NCBI GenBank assembly: GCA_017473265.1
Contig: JAFULQ010000002.1
Location: 62,001 to 126,000, forward strand
Length of the DNA stretch: 64,000 nucleotides
Source of the DNA: Erysipelotrichaceae bacterium
Lineage (GTDB): Bacteria > Bacillota_I > Bacilli_A > Erysipelotrichales > Erysipelotrichaceae
Reading direction: 5' to 3'
The translations under genes were made by a program, and so were the position numbers. Below the pieces are notes generated by a model that made no database searches, was not told where the DNA came from, and was given only the letters and a program-made list of their open reading frames with translations. The number at the start of each line of letters is the position of its first letter. Position 1 is the stretch's first letter. This document shows, in pieces, positions 32,089 through 41,445 of this stretch.

Positions 32089-33120
32089 ATGAGTAAATTA
32101 ATGTTTAGTAGTGACTATATGGAAGGAGCTCATCCAAGAATTATTGAAAAACTAATGCAAATTAATTTTGACAAAAATTCAGGTTATGGAATGGATGATT
32201 ATTGTCAAAGTGCGAAGGAAAAGATTCGTAAAGCTTGTGAATGTGAAGATGCACAAGTACATTTTTTAGTTGGAGGTACACAAGCGAATAAGGTGGTAAT
32301 CACTTCATTCTTACAACATTATGAAGGTGTTGTTTCAGCAGATAGTGGCCATATTGCAGTTCATGAAGCTGGAGCTATTGAAAATAGTGGGCATAAAGTT
32401 TTAACAATTAAAAATAATAATGGGAAATTGATGGCAGAAGATGTAAGAGATTTTGTTAAAGGTTTTTATCAAGATGAAACCTGCGATCATATGGTATTCC
32501 CAGGAATGGTATATATTTCACATCCAACAGAAACTGGAACGTTATATACATTGTCTGAATTAGAAGCTTTACGTAAAGTATGTGATGAATATAATATGCA
32601 TTTCTTTATGGATGGAGCTCGATTAGGTTATGGTTTAGTTGCGAGTGATACGGATGTGACTTTGGCAGATATCGCTAGACTTTGTGATGTGTTCTATATT
32701 GGTGGCACAAAGGTTGGTGCATTCTTTGGTGAAGCAGTTGTAATTAGTAGACCTAATAAAGTGAAGCATTTCTTTACGTCTATGAAACAAAATGGTGCTT
32801 TATTAGCTAAAGGTTGGTTATTAGGTGTCCAATTCGATACTTTGTTTACTGATGATTTGTATATGAATATTTCTAAAAATGCTATTGAATGTGCGTATAT
32901 GTTAAAACAAGGTTTATTAGATAAAGGCTATACTTTATTTGCGGATTCTAGTACAAATCAACAATTTGTGATTGTGACAAATGATAAGTTAAAAGAATTA
33001 CGTGAAAAAGTTGTATTCAATGTTTGGGAAAAAGTGGATGAAGATCATACAGCTATTCGTTTTGTTACAAGTTGGGCAACAACAAAAGAACAAGTGAGTC
33101 AATTATTAAGTTATCTATAG
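32089..33120 (+). CDS. Threonine aldolase-family PLP enzyme
   Basis: A 343-residue beta-eliminating lyase family protein. It has SDYMEGAHPRIIEKL near the start, the PLP-ring stacking HIAVHEAGAI, DGARLGYGL with the PLP-N1 Asp, and the Schiff-base Lys in YIGGTKVGAFFGE. Members cleave L-threonine or allo-threonine to glycine and acetaldehyde. AGGAGG before the ATG at 32089 fixes the start; a longer TTG frame has no site. The ABC exporter gene follows 9 nt downstream. Confidence 0.85.
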   Translation: MSKLMFSSDYMEGAHPRIIEKLMQINFDKNSGYGMDDYCQSAKEKIRKACECEDAQVHFLVGGTQANKVVITSFLQHYEGVVSADSGHIAVHEAGAIENSGHKVLTIKNNNGKLMAEDVRDFVKGFYQDETCDHMVFPGMVYISHPTETGTLYTLSELEALRKVCDEYNMHFFMDGARLGYGLVASDTDVTLADIARLCDVFYIGGTKVGAFFGEAVVISRPNKVKHFFTSMKQNGALLAKGWLLGVQFDTLFTDDLYMNISKNAIECAYMLKQGLLDKGYTLFADSSTNQQFVIVTNDKLKELREKVVFNVWEKVDEDHTAIRFVTSWATTKEQVSQLLSYL

Positions 33121-33129
33121 GGAGGTTGT

Positions 33130-34884
33130 ATGGAGAAAAAACAGAAAGGAATTCTCTTTCCGTATTTATGGAAATATAAGTTCTCGTATATTCTAGGATT
33201 ATTAACACTATTATTAGTTGATTATATGAGTTTATATATTCCACAGTTAACGGGAGATATTACCGATGGATTGAGTACAGGAACCTTAGATATAAAAGGG
33301 GCTGGAAGATTGTGTTTATATATTTTGTTATGTGCAGCAATCATTGCGGCTGGTAGATTCTTATACCGCTATTTCATTTTTGGTTCTGCTCGTAAAATTG
33401 AGTTAGAAATTCGTAACTCTATGTTTGCGAAATTAGAAACATTATCTCAAAGATTCTATAATGAAAATAAAACAGGAGATTTGATGACACATTTCATCAA
33501 TGATTTACAAGCAACACGTATGGCGATTGGTCCTGCAATTATTTCAATGTTTGATGCGATTGTTATGACAGCAATGGTACTTTATACCATGATGTTTGAA
33601 GTGGATTTGAAATTAACATTAATGACATTGTTTCCAATGTTAATCATTGCGGTTGGGGGATATTTCTTTGGTGAAGCGTTTGATAAACGTTTTGGTGAAA
33701 AGCAAGCAGCTTTTGCGAAGATGAGTGATCAAGTACAAGAAAGTATCTCTGGTGAAAGAGTGATTAAAGCATTTACTCAAGAAAAGTTACAATCTAAAGT
33801 ATTTGCGGAAATTAATGATAATAATAGAAATAAAAACTTAAGAGTTGTTAAGCTTATGGCAACGGCATTCCCATTCTTAGAATTCGTTGTTGGAACAACA
33901 TATATTATTACCTTAGTTTATGGTGGTTATTTGACATTATATGGTGAAATTACATTAGGTCAATTTATTGCCTTTAACCAATATATTGGTATGCTTGTTT
34001 GGCCAATGATTGCATTTGGAGATATGATTACATCTGTTGCCCAAGCTCGTGCAGCAATTGGTCGTATTCGTCATATCTATGATGAAGTGCCTGATATTCA
34101 AGATGCTGAGGATTGTGTAGCTGTTTCTGAAATTAAAGGTGATATTCGATTTGAAGATGTTTCATTTGCTTATACAAAAGATGGACAAACGGTATTAGAA
34201 GATATTTCTATACATGTAAAGCCAGGTGAAACATTAGCCATCCTTGGTAGAACTGGTGCGGGTAAGACTACTTTTGTAAATTTAGTAACGAGAATGTATG
34301 ATACAACAAATGGAACTATATATATTGATGGACATGATATTCGAAAGATTCCATTAATGGCTTTAAGAGAAAATATTGCATATGTTCCACAAGATAATTT
34401 TATGTTCTCTGATACATTGGTGAATAATATTAAATTTGGTAATCTTGATGCATCAATGGATGAAGTAATTGAAGCATGTGAGGTTGCATGTATTCATGAT
34501 AATATAATGGATTTCCCTGAAAAATATGAAACTATGGTTGGAGAACGTGGTGTTACTTTATCAGGTGGTCAAAAACAACGTAGTTCGATTGCTAGAGCGT
34601 TATTAAAGAAATCTCCTATTTTAATTATGGATGATTCATTAAGTGCGGTAGATACAGATACTGAAGCACAAATTTTAGAGAATTTACACAAATTAAATGG
34701 TCAACAAACCAAACTTATGATTGCACATCGTGTATCAACAGTTCAACATGCAGATCATATTCTTGTATTAGATGAAGGTAAGATTGTTGAATATGGAACA
34801 CATGATGAATTAATGGCTAAAAATGGAATTTTCCGTTCAATGTATGATAAACAACAACTTGAGAAAGAGTTGGCTAAAGTATAA
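33130..34884 (+). CDS. ABC exporter half-transporter, subunit with degenerate catalytic site
   Basis: A 584-residue fused permease-ATPase. Six transmembrane helices occupy about 1-310. The nucleotide-binding domain has Walker A LGRTGAGKTT, Q-loop VPQDNFMFSD, signature LSGGQKQR and Walker B ILIMDDSLSAVD. The usual catalytic Glu after Walker B is Asp (DDS instead of DEA), the mark of the degenerate half of heterodimeric exporters such as BmrCD or LmrCD. The partner gene follows 14 nt downstream. These pumps typically move drugs, lipids or peptides outward. The substrate is unknown. Confidence 0.9.
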   Translation: MEKKQKGILFPYLWKYKFSYILGLLTLLLVDYMSLYIPQLTGDITDGLSTGTLDIKGAGRLCLYILLCAAIIAAGRFLYRYFIFGSARKIELEIRNSMFAKLETLSQRFYNENKTGDLMTHFINDLQATRMAIGPAIISMFDAIVMTAMVLYTMMFEVDLKLTLMTLFPMLIIAVGGYFFGEAFDKRFGEKQAAFAKMSDQVQESISGERVIKAFTQEKLQSKVFAEINDNNRNKNLRVVKLMATAFPFLEFVVGTTYIITLVYGGYLTLYGEITLGQFIAFNQYIGMLVWPMIAFGDMITSVAQARAAIGRIRHIYDEVPDIQDAEDCVAVSEIKGDIRFEDVSFAYTKDGQTVLEDISIHVKPGETLAILGRTGAGKTTFVNLVTRMYDTTNGTIYIDGHDIRKIPLMALRENIAYVPQDNFMFSDTLVNNIKFGNLDASMDEVIEACEVACIHDNIMDFPEKYETMVGERGVTLSGGQKQRSSIARALLKKSPILIMDDSLSAVDTDTEAQILENLHKLNGQQTKLMIAHRVSTVQHADHILVLDEGKIVEYGTHDELMAKNGIFRSMYDKQQLEKELAKV

Positions 34885-34898
34885 GGGGGTGTAAGATT

Positions 34899-36956
34899 AT
34901 GGCAATGATGGTAGAAGAAAAAGACGATATTCATTATGAGGGTAATCTTACATCAAGATTGATGAAATATATCATGCGTTATCCAAAACCAATGATATTC
35001 TCATTATTATTGGTATTAGCGGTAATTGGGGTCGAACTTTTTAGACCAACATTAATCGCGGATGCTATTGATAATCATATTGAAGGATATAATATTCCTT
35101 ATGCTGTTGTAGACGAAAGTGAAGAAGCTACATTATTTAGAGATACCTATTTAATAAAAGGTGGTTCTTCAGATCAATATGCACAATTAGTATTATATGA
35201 AGATGTCTATTATTATTTTGATACATTAACAAGTCAAGAAAGTAATGTTTTATATGAATTGTCATCTAATACATTTACTCCTGTAAAGTGTGATGGAAAG
35301 TCTATTGAAATTGTTGAAAAGAATTTAACATTTACTGGAGAGGCATTATCTGTACCAGAATTAAAGCAATTACGTAGTAGTGATTTAAATGGTATTGTTA
35401 GAATTGCTGTTATATATGGTGTATTAATGATACTTGGTATGGTTGCGTCTGTTATGCAAACATGGACATTACAAAAAACAGGACAACAAATTATTTATGA
35501 AATTCGTCAAGAATTATATGATCATGTACATGCATTACCATTACGATTCTTTGATACACATCCAGCAGGAAGAATTGTTACTCGTATTACCAATGATGTA
35601 GAATCTTTACATGATATGTATGCGAATATCTTAGTTAGATTATTTAGAAGTTGTGTAAAGATTATTGGTTTGGCAGTGGTAATGTTGATGTTAGATTGGA
35701 AATTGGCATTATATTCATTTGTAATGTTGCCAGTTATTTTGATATTAACGTACTACTTTAGAACGGTTAGTCGTAAGCTATATCGTGTGGTTCGTACGAA
35801 AATTAGCACATTAAATACATTCTTATCAGAAAATATTTCTGGTATGCGTCTAATTCAAATATTTGCTAGAGAACAAAAGAAATATGAAGAGTTTGAAGAA
35901 AGAAGTCATGATTTGTATAAAGCATATGTAAGAGAAATTATGAACTTTGCGACATTTAGACCATTAATCTATCTTGTTTCTCAAATAGCATTAGTTATCG
36001 TTTTATTCAAAGGAAGTAATTACGTTATTCTTCAAACAATCAGTATTGGAACAATGTATATCTTTATTAACTATATCAATAGCTTCTTTGAACCAATTCA
36101 AGATTTAGCAGAACAATTCTCAACATTGCAAAATGCATTTGCTTCTGCAGAAAAGATTTTTACATTATTAGATGAAAAGAATACAATTGTTGAAACTGAA
36201 AATGCATATAGAAAACAAGATATTCAAGGTAAAATTGAATTTAAAAATGTATGGTTTGCATACGAAGGTGATGATTATGTATTACGTGATGTTAGTTTTG
36301 TAATTGAACCTGGTAAAACAGTTGCCTTTGTTGGAGCTACTGGTGCTGGTAAATCAAGTATTCTAAACCTAATTGGTAGATATTACGATATTCAAAAAGG
36401 ACAAATCCTTATTGATGATGTTGATATTAAAGAATGGAGTATAGAAGCATTACGTGGCTTTATTGGCCAAGTACAACAAGATGTATTTATCTTTACTGGA
36501 GATATTAAGAGTAATATTCGTTTATTAAATGAAGAAATATCAGATGAAAAAGTTAGTGAATCGGCAAAATATGTTAATGCCGCATACTTTATTGAAAATT
36601 TACCAAATCAATATGATGAAGCGGTAAGTGAAAGGGGCTCAACATTATCTGCTGGGCAACGTCAGTTGTTATCATTTGCTAGAACATTAGCATTTGATCC
36701 AAAAATCTTGGTTATGGATGAAGCGACTGCCAATATTGATACAGAAACTGAATTATTGATTCAAGAAGCTTTAGAAAAGATGATGGATGGCAGAACCACA
36801 ATTATGGTTGCGCACCGTTTATCAACTATTCAACATGCTGATAATATTATTGTTATGCATAAAGGAAAAGTTAGAGAGATGGGTACTCATCAAGAGTTAT
36901 TAGCTCAAGATGGTATTTATCGTAAATTATATGAATTACAATTGTATACAGTATAG
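34899..36956 (+). CDS. ABC exporter half-transporter, catalytic subunit with extracellular insertion
   Basis: A 685-residue fused permease-ATPase, about 100 residues longer than its partner. The excess is an extracellular insertion of about 110 residues between the first two helices (about 60-165), as in BmrD/YheH-type subunits. The nucleotide-binding domain has Walker A VGATGAGKSS, signature LSAGQRQL (Ala for Gly), and Walker B ILVMDEATANID with the catalytic Glu intact. Together with the preceding subunit it should form one heterodimeric exporter with one active site. GGGGGTG precedes the start, and a terminator follows. Confidence 0.9.
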   Translation: MAMMVEEKDDIHYEGNLTSRLMKYIMRYPKPMIFSLLLVLAVIGVELFRPTLIADAIDNHIEGYNIPYAVVDESEEATLFRDTYLIKGGSSDQYAQLVLYEDVYYYFDTLTSQESNVLYELSSNTFTPVKCDGKSIEIVEKNLTFTGEALSVPELKQLRSSDLNGIVRIAVIYGVLMILGMVASVMQTWTLQKTGQQIIYEIRQELYDHVHALPLRFFDTHPAGRIVTRITNDVESLHDMYANILVRLFRSCVKIIGLAVVMLMLDWKLALYSFVMLPVILILTYYFRTVSRKLYRVVRTKISTLNTFLSENISGMRLIQIFAREQKKYEEFEERSHDLYKAYVREIMNFATFRPLIYLVSQIALVIVLFKGSNYVILQTISIGTMYIFINYINSFFEPIQDLAEQFSTLQNAFASAEKIFTLLDEKNTIVETENAYRKQDIQGKIEFKNVWFAYEGDDYVLRDVSFVIEPGKTVAFVGATGAGKSSILNLIGRYYDIQKGQILIDDVDIKEWSIEALRGFIGQVQQDVFIFTGDIKSNIRLLNEEISDEKVSESAKYVNAAYFIENLPNQYDEAVSERGSTLSAGQRQLLSFARTLAFDPKILVMDEATANIDTETELLIQEALEKMMDGRTTIMVAHRLSTIQHADNIIVMHKGKVREMGTHQELLAQDGIYRKLYELQLYTV

Positions 36957-36983
36957 AGGTATGATGTAAATCTTACCTCTTTT
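36955..36983 (+). terminator. Terminator after the ABC exporter genes
   Basis: A 7-bp stem AGAGGTA / TACCTCT plus short inner pairing, followed by TTTT. Confidence 0.65.
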
Positions 36984-37072
36984 AATTTTATAAGCATGAA
37001 TAATAAATTAGTAATTAAACCTTTATTTTTACCTAAATCATAGTAAAATCAATATAAAGGGGAGTGTATATT

Positions 37073-38014
37073 ATGGGTTTCATATTTGTTGTAATTATAA
37101 TCTTTTTTATGTTTAGTGGTCCAATTTTGGATTTTTTAAGTTCGGTATTGGATGTGTTGTCTGATGTTATTGATTTTTTTGATGGAATTAAATCCTTTTT
37201 TAGAAGAATTAAAAGGCGTTTAATGGGTGGAAATAAACTATATGGAACATATAAACCTAGATCGACAAGTTCGTATAAATCATCATATACACCAAAATCA
37301 GAGAATTCTTCTGATAAGAAAGTAACTCGTTCTGCCAAAGATTTGTGTCAAGAAGCTGATAGTTGTGTAAATACAGATCCTAGACGTGCATTAACGTTAT
37401 ATGAACAAGCTGCTAATTTAAAAGATGAAAAAGGACAACGGGCTTGTGCAGATATGTATTATCATGGAAAAGGCTGTGAAAAAAACACTGTTAAAGCTTT
37501 ATATTGGTACGAAAAGTCTGCAGAACAGGGAAATGTAAGTTCACAATTACTTTGTGGTTATCTTTATGATAAAGGTATTGGCTGTAATAAGAATACATTT
37601 AAAACATTGTATTGGTATGCTAAAGCTGCTGAAAATGGAAATGCAGAGGCACAATATGTATATGGAGTTACATTGTTTTCTGGGGTTATTTGTGAAAGAG
37701 ATGAAAAAACAGCTTTGTATTGGTATGAAAAATCAGCGAATCAAGGATTTGTAAAAGCACAAGAATCGTGTGGATATATGTATAATAATGGACGTGGATG
37801 TGTTAAGGATGAACAAAAGGCTTTATACTGGTATGAGAAGGCGGCTAATCAAGGACATAAAGAGGCACAATATCAATGTGGAGTGTTATATAATGAGAAA
37901 TATTTAGAATTCGGCGATTTACATGCAAGAGATAAAGCTATTGAATGGTATAAAAAGGCTGCTGCACAAGGGCATGAAAATGCTAATATGATTTTAAAAA
38001 GCTTAATTGAATAA
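37073..38014 (+). CDS. Sel1-repeat (SLR) protein with N-terminal membrane anchor
   Basis: A 313-residue protein. One transmembrane helix (MGFIFVVIIIFFMFSG) and a basic/Ser-rich linker lead to about six Sel1-like TPR-type repeats from about residue 95. Repeats are recognised by ALYWYEKSAEQGN, TLYWYAKAAENGN and ALYWYEKAANQGH. The repeats form a solenoid for protein-protein contacts. Topology would place the solenoid in the cytoplasm or outside, undecided. GGGGAG 8 nt before the ATG sets the start. It is monocistronic; partners are unknown. Confidence 0.82.
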   Translation: MGFIFVVIIIFFMFSGPILDFLSSVLDVLSDVIDFFDGIKSFFRRIKRRLMGGNKLYGTYKPRSTSSYKSSYTPKSENSSDKKVTRSAKDLCQEADSCVNTDPRRALTLYEQAANLKDEKGQRACADMYYHGKGCEKNTVKALYWYEKSAEQGNVSSQLLCGYLYDKGIGCNKNTFKTLYWYAKAAENGNAEAQYVYGVTLFSGVICERDEKTALYWYEKSANQGFVKAQESCGYMYNNGRGCVKDEQKALYWYEKAANQGHKEAQYQCGVLYNEKYLEFGDLHARDKAIEWYKKAAAQGHENANMILKSLIE

Positions 38015-38027
38015 TTAATATATAGTA

Positions 38028-38059
38028 GAAACTATTGTATATGTGATAGTTTCTTTTTT
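38028..38059 (+). terminator. Terminator after the Sel1-repeat gene
   Basis: An 8-bp stem GAAACTAT / ATAGTTTC with a 10-nt loop and a T-run. Confidence 0.8.
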
Positions 38060-38111
38060 ATTAGATATTTTTTTGATATAGTAAAGACAGGTAAAGAGTT
38101 AGGTGATGGAT

Positions 38112-40466
38112 ATGAAAAAGTTGTTGCCAGAAGGAATTTTAAGAGAAGATAGAACTGCATTTTTAAATGAAAGAATGCGTAAAGTGATTCCTTCAATATG
38201 TATTGAACGAGCAAAAATTGTTACTGAAAGTTATAAAAAGACAGAAGGTATGCCATATGTTTTGCGTAGAGCAATTGCTTTGAAAGATGTTTTAGAACAA
38301 ATGACTATCTTTATTGATGAAGAAGAATTAATTGTTGGTAATCATGGTTCTAGAGCAAGAGCTGCCTTAATTTTTCCTGAATTTGGTCTATTTACGTCGG
38401 CTGAACTAGATTTAATGCCTGTTCGCAAGGTCGACACTTTACAAATTACTGAGGAAGATAAAAAAGAGTTATTACAAAACATATATCCATATTGGAAGGA
38501 TCTTTGTACAGATAGTTATATTCGTGAATATGTTGATTCTGACATTATGGATGTATTAGATTCTGAATATCGTGTATTTAATCCATTAAGTAGGGCTAGA
38601 AGTGGATATGGTCATTATTTACCTAATATAGAAAAAATCATTAAATATGGTTTTAAGCAAATTGAAAAAGAAGCAATTGGAAAAGATTCTGATTTTTATA
38701 AAGCGGTATTAATAGTGTGTGAAGGGGTTAAAATATTCCAAAACAGATTTAGAAATCTAGCTTTACAAATGACAACTGAATGCAAAGATTCCAGAAGAAG
38801 ACAAGAATTGGAAATGATTGCTGAAAATTGTCGTAAAGTTCCATATGAACCAGCAGAAACTTTCTTTGAGGCGTTGCAGTCATACTGGTTTACAATCTTA
38901 ATTGATTATTGTGGACAAAATGGATCTGCTATTTCTGGAGGAAGAGTGGATCAAATTTTCTATCCATATTACAAAAAAGATATTGATAATGGAATTATGA
39001 ACAAAGAAGACGCAAGAGAATTGTTAGAAGCTTTGTGGATAAAACATAGTGATATTATAAAAGCAGGTACATATTCTAGTGCTAAAAATAATGGCGGTTT
39101 TGCGACAACAATTAATTTTGTTATTGGTGGTTTGGATAAAAATGGCAATGATGCAGTAAATGAATTGTCTTTTTTATGCTTAGATGTTGAAGAAGAAGTA
39201 TTTAATTCAGAACCAAATACAAGTGTTCGAGTATCGAAAAAGAATCCTGATGCTTTTATTAAACGAGTATTAGAGGTATTAGTACATAGAGAAGGTGGTA
39301 AATTACCATTCTTTAATGATGAAGTTATAATACCAGCATTAATGAATGATGGTTATACATTGGAAGAAGCTAGAAATTATGCGATAGTAGGTTGTGTAGA
39401 ACCAACTGGCTATGGTAATACCATGGGAAGAACAAATAGTTGTTATTTCAATTTAGCTAAGTGTTTAGAATTAGCTTTATTTGATGGTGTGTGTCAAATG
39501 TCGACCAAACAAATGGGACCTAAAACAGGAACTGAATTTAACTGTTTTGAAGATGTATTAAAAGCATATGAAACACAGGTGGAATACTTTGTTAAGATGA
39601 TGGTCGAATCATTGAATGGCATTGAAAGAATACATAAAGAATATGGCCAACATATTTATTGTTCCATGTTATTAGAAGGATGTATGGAAAAAGGAATTGA
39701 TTGTACAAGTGGTGGAGCAAAATATGATTTTGCTGGAGTACAAGGTGTTGGTCTTATTGATGTGGCTGATTCATTAACAGCTTTAAAACAATTGGTGTTT
39801 GAGGAACAAATTATAGATATTAATGATATCTTACAATGCCTTCCTAATGACTATAAAGATAATGAAATACTAAGACAAGTTGTTTTACATAAGGCGACCA
39901 AGTATGGAAATGATAATGATGAAGCAGATCAAATGGCTGCTTATGTCGCAAATCATTATTGTAATACAGTTAGAAAATATAAAACTTTAAATGGTGGAAC
40001 ATATCGACCAGGGTTATTCTGTTTATCGAGCAACACACCATTAGGTAAGCAGGTATGTGCATTACCGAGTGGAAGAAATAGTGGAGTACCTTTAGCTGAT
40101 GGCGGGGTGTCACCAAAACATGGTATGGATACCTTAGGTCCAACTGCCTCTTGTAAAAGCGTTTCAAAAGTAAACCATGCACAAGCATCAAATGGAGTTA
40201 ACTTCAATTTAAAGTTTATGCCAACAATTTTAAAAACAGAAAGTGATCGACAAAAATTAAGTGATGTTATTAGAACTTATTTTTCTCTAGGAGGAATGCA
40301 TATTCAATTTAATATTCTATCAACAGAGAAGTTATTGGAGGCACAAAAAGATCCAGATAAATATCGAAGCTTAGTTGTTAGGGTTGCAGGGTACAGTGCA
40401 TTCTTTGTTGAGTTGGATAAAGATATCCAAGATGAGATTATTAGTCGTACTATGATTGGAGCATAA
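38112..40466 (+). CDS. Glycyl radical enzyme of the glycerol/diol dehydratase (PFL2) group
   Basis: A 784-residue glycyl radical enzyme. The active-site Cys428 and Glu430 lie in AIVGCVEPTGYG, and the glycyl radical Gly760 in VVRVAGYSAFF near the C-terminus. The Cys-x-Glu pair and the RVAGYS loop place it with dehydratases, C-N lyases and related decarboxylases, not with pyruvate formate-lyase, whose site is Cys-Cys. The region after the Cys (TGYGNTMGRTNSCYFN) differs from the glycerol, choline and hydroxyproline enzymes I can recall, so no substrate is given. AGGTG precedes the ATG at 38112. The activase gene follows at once, and its ribosome binding site lies in this gene's end. The enzyme is oxygen-sensitive by nature. 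Confidence 0.9.
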   Translation: MKKLLPEGILREDRTAFLNERMRKVIPSICIERAKIVTESYKKTEGMPYVLRRAIALKDVLEQMTIFIDEEELIVGNHGSRARAALIFPEFGLFTSAELDLMPVRKVDTLQITEEDKKELLQNIYPYWKDLCTDSYIREYVDSDIMDVLDSEYRVFNPLSRARSGYGHYLPNIEKIIKYGFKQIEKEAIGKDSDFYKAVLIVCEGVKIFQNRFRNLALQMTTECKDSRRRQELEMIAENCRKVPYEPAETFFEALQSYWFTILIDYCGQNGSAISGGRVDQIFYPYYKKDIDNGIMNKEDARELLEALWIKHSDIIKAGTYSSAKNNGGFATTINFVIGGLDKNGNDAVNELSFLCLDVEEEVFNSEPNTSVRVSKKNPDAFIKRVLEVLVHREGGKLPFFNDEVIIPALMNDGYTLEEARNYAIVGCVEPTGYGNTMGRTNSCYFNLAKCLELALFDGVCQMSTKQMGPKTGTEFNCFEDVLKAYETQVEYFVKMMVESLNGIERIHKEYGQHIYCSMLLEGCMEKGIDCTSGGAKYDFAGVQGVGLIDVADSLTALKQLVFEEQIIDINDILQCLPNDYKDNEILRQVVLHKATKYGNDNDEADQMAAYVANHYCNTVRKYKTLNGGTYRPGLFCLSSNTPLGKQVCALPSGRNSGVPLADGGVSPKHGMDTLGPTASCKSVSKVNHAQASNGVNFNLKFMPTILKTESDRQKLSDVIRTYFSLGGMHIQFNILSTEKLLEAQKDPDKYRSLVVRVAGYSAFFVELDKDIQDEIISRTMIGA

Positions 40467-40467
40467 T

Positions 40468-41346
40468 ATGAAGGGAAATGTATTTGATATTCAAAGATAT
40501 AGTATTCATGACGGAAAAGGAATACGTACAGTTGTATTTTTAAAGGGATGTCCACTACGCTGTAAGTGGTGCGCTAATCCAGAATCATGGAAATTAGAGC
40601 CACAATTATTCTATAAAAAGACAAGTTGTATTCATTGCCATATGTGTATAGATACTTGCCAAAACTCTGAAGTAACATTAGAGAATGATGAAATTAAGTT
40701 TCATAATGGAAATTATGATTTTGTAAGAGTGTGTCCTACTGAAGCATTGTCTGTAAAAGGAAAATGGATGACAGTTGATGAAGTTATGAATGAAATTCGC
40801 AAAGATATTCCATTTTATAAGCAAAGTAATGGTGGAGTTACTATTAGTGGTGGTGAACCATTACGACAATATGAATTTACAAAAGAATTATTAGAAGCTT
40901 GTAAAAAAGAGGGAATAGCAACAGCAGTAGAAACAACAGGACATGTAGATACAAAAGTATTGAATGAAATTGTGCCTTTTGTGGATTTATTCTTATATGA
41001 TATCAAGATGATGGATTCAGACAAACACAAAGAATGGACAGGTGTTGGTAATGCTTTGATATTAAGCAATTTGAAAGAAATTAGTAACAAGGCAGACATT
41101 ATGGTGCGAACACCAATAATTCCTAATGTAAATGATGCCAAAGAAGATATGCAAGCAATATTAGATTATTTAAAAGAATGTAATATTAGAAAGTATTCTA
41201 TTTTACCATTTCATCAATATGGTAGTAATAAATATGAGGCTATACAAATACCTTATAAGATGCATGATGTAAAAATGCATAGTGAAGAATATGTTGAAGA
41301 AATAAAAGAATATATAAAAATGCAAGGATTTAGTGAAGAATTCTAG
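40468..41346 (+). CDS. Glycyl radical enzyme activase (radical SAM)
   Basis: A 292-residue radical SAM enzyme that installs the glycyl radical on the enzyme encoded just upstream. The SAM cluster motif is CPLRCKWCANPE; GGEPL and VETTGHVD follow. An inserted ferredoxin-like part has CIHCHMCIDTC, but its second motif is reduced to a single Cys in VRVCPTEAL, so it can hold at most one extra [4Fe-4S] cluster instead of the usual two. GGAG lies 6 nt before the ATG at 40468. It is co-transcribed with the upstream gene; a terminator follows. Confidence 0.9.
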   Translation: MKGNVFDIQRYSIHDGKGIRTVVFLKGCPLRCKWCANPESWKLEPQLFYKKTSCIHCHMCIDTCQNSEVTLENDEIKFHNGNYDFVRVCPTEALSVKGKWMTVDEVMNEIRKDIPFYKQSNGGVTISGGEPLRQYEFTKELLEACKKEGIATAVETTGHVDTKVLNEIVPFVDLFLYDIKMMDSDKHKEWTGVGNALILSNLKEISNKADIMVRTPIIPNVNDAKEDMQAILDYLKECNIRKYSILPFHQYGSNKYEAIQIPYKMHDVKMHSEEYVEEIKEYIKMQGFSEEF

Positions 41347-41369
41347 TTGATTACTAGAATTCTTTTTTT
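41336..41369 (+). terminator. Terminator after the activase gene
   Basis: An 11-bp stem AAGAATTCTAG / CTAGAATTCTT with a 7-nt loop and a T-run, overlapping the stop codon. Confidence 0.88.
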
Positions 41370-41445
41370 CTTTGTGGGTATTTATAATGCATGTTTGTGA
41401 AAAAAATGATATATTATTATGGAAGAAATAAGGAGGATTTTTCTT

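Noticed and set aside
38112-40466. Annotation as pyruvate formate-lyase
   Set aside because: The active site has Cys-x-Glu (GCVEP), not Cys-Cys, and the radical loop is RVAGYS, not the RVSGYA of pyruvate formate-lyase.
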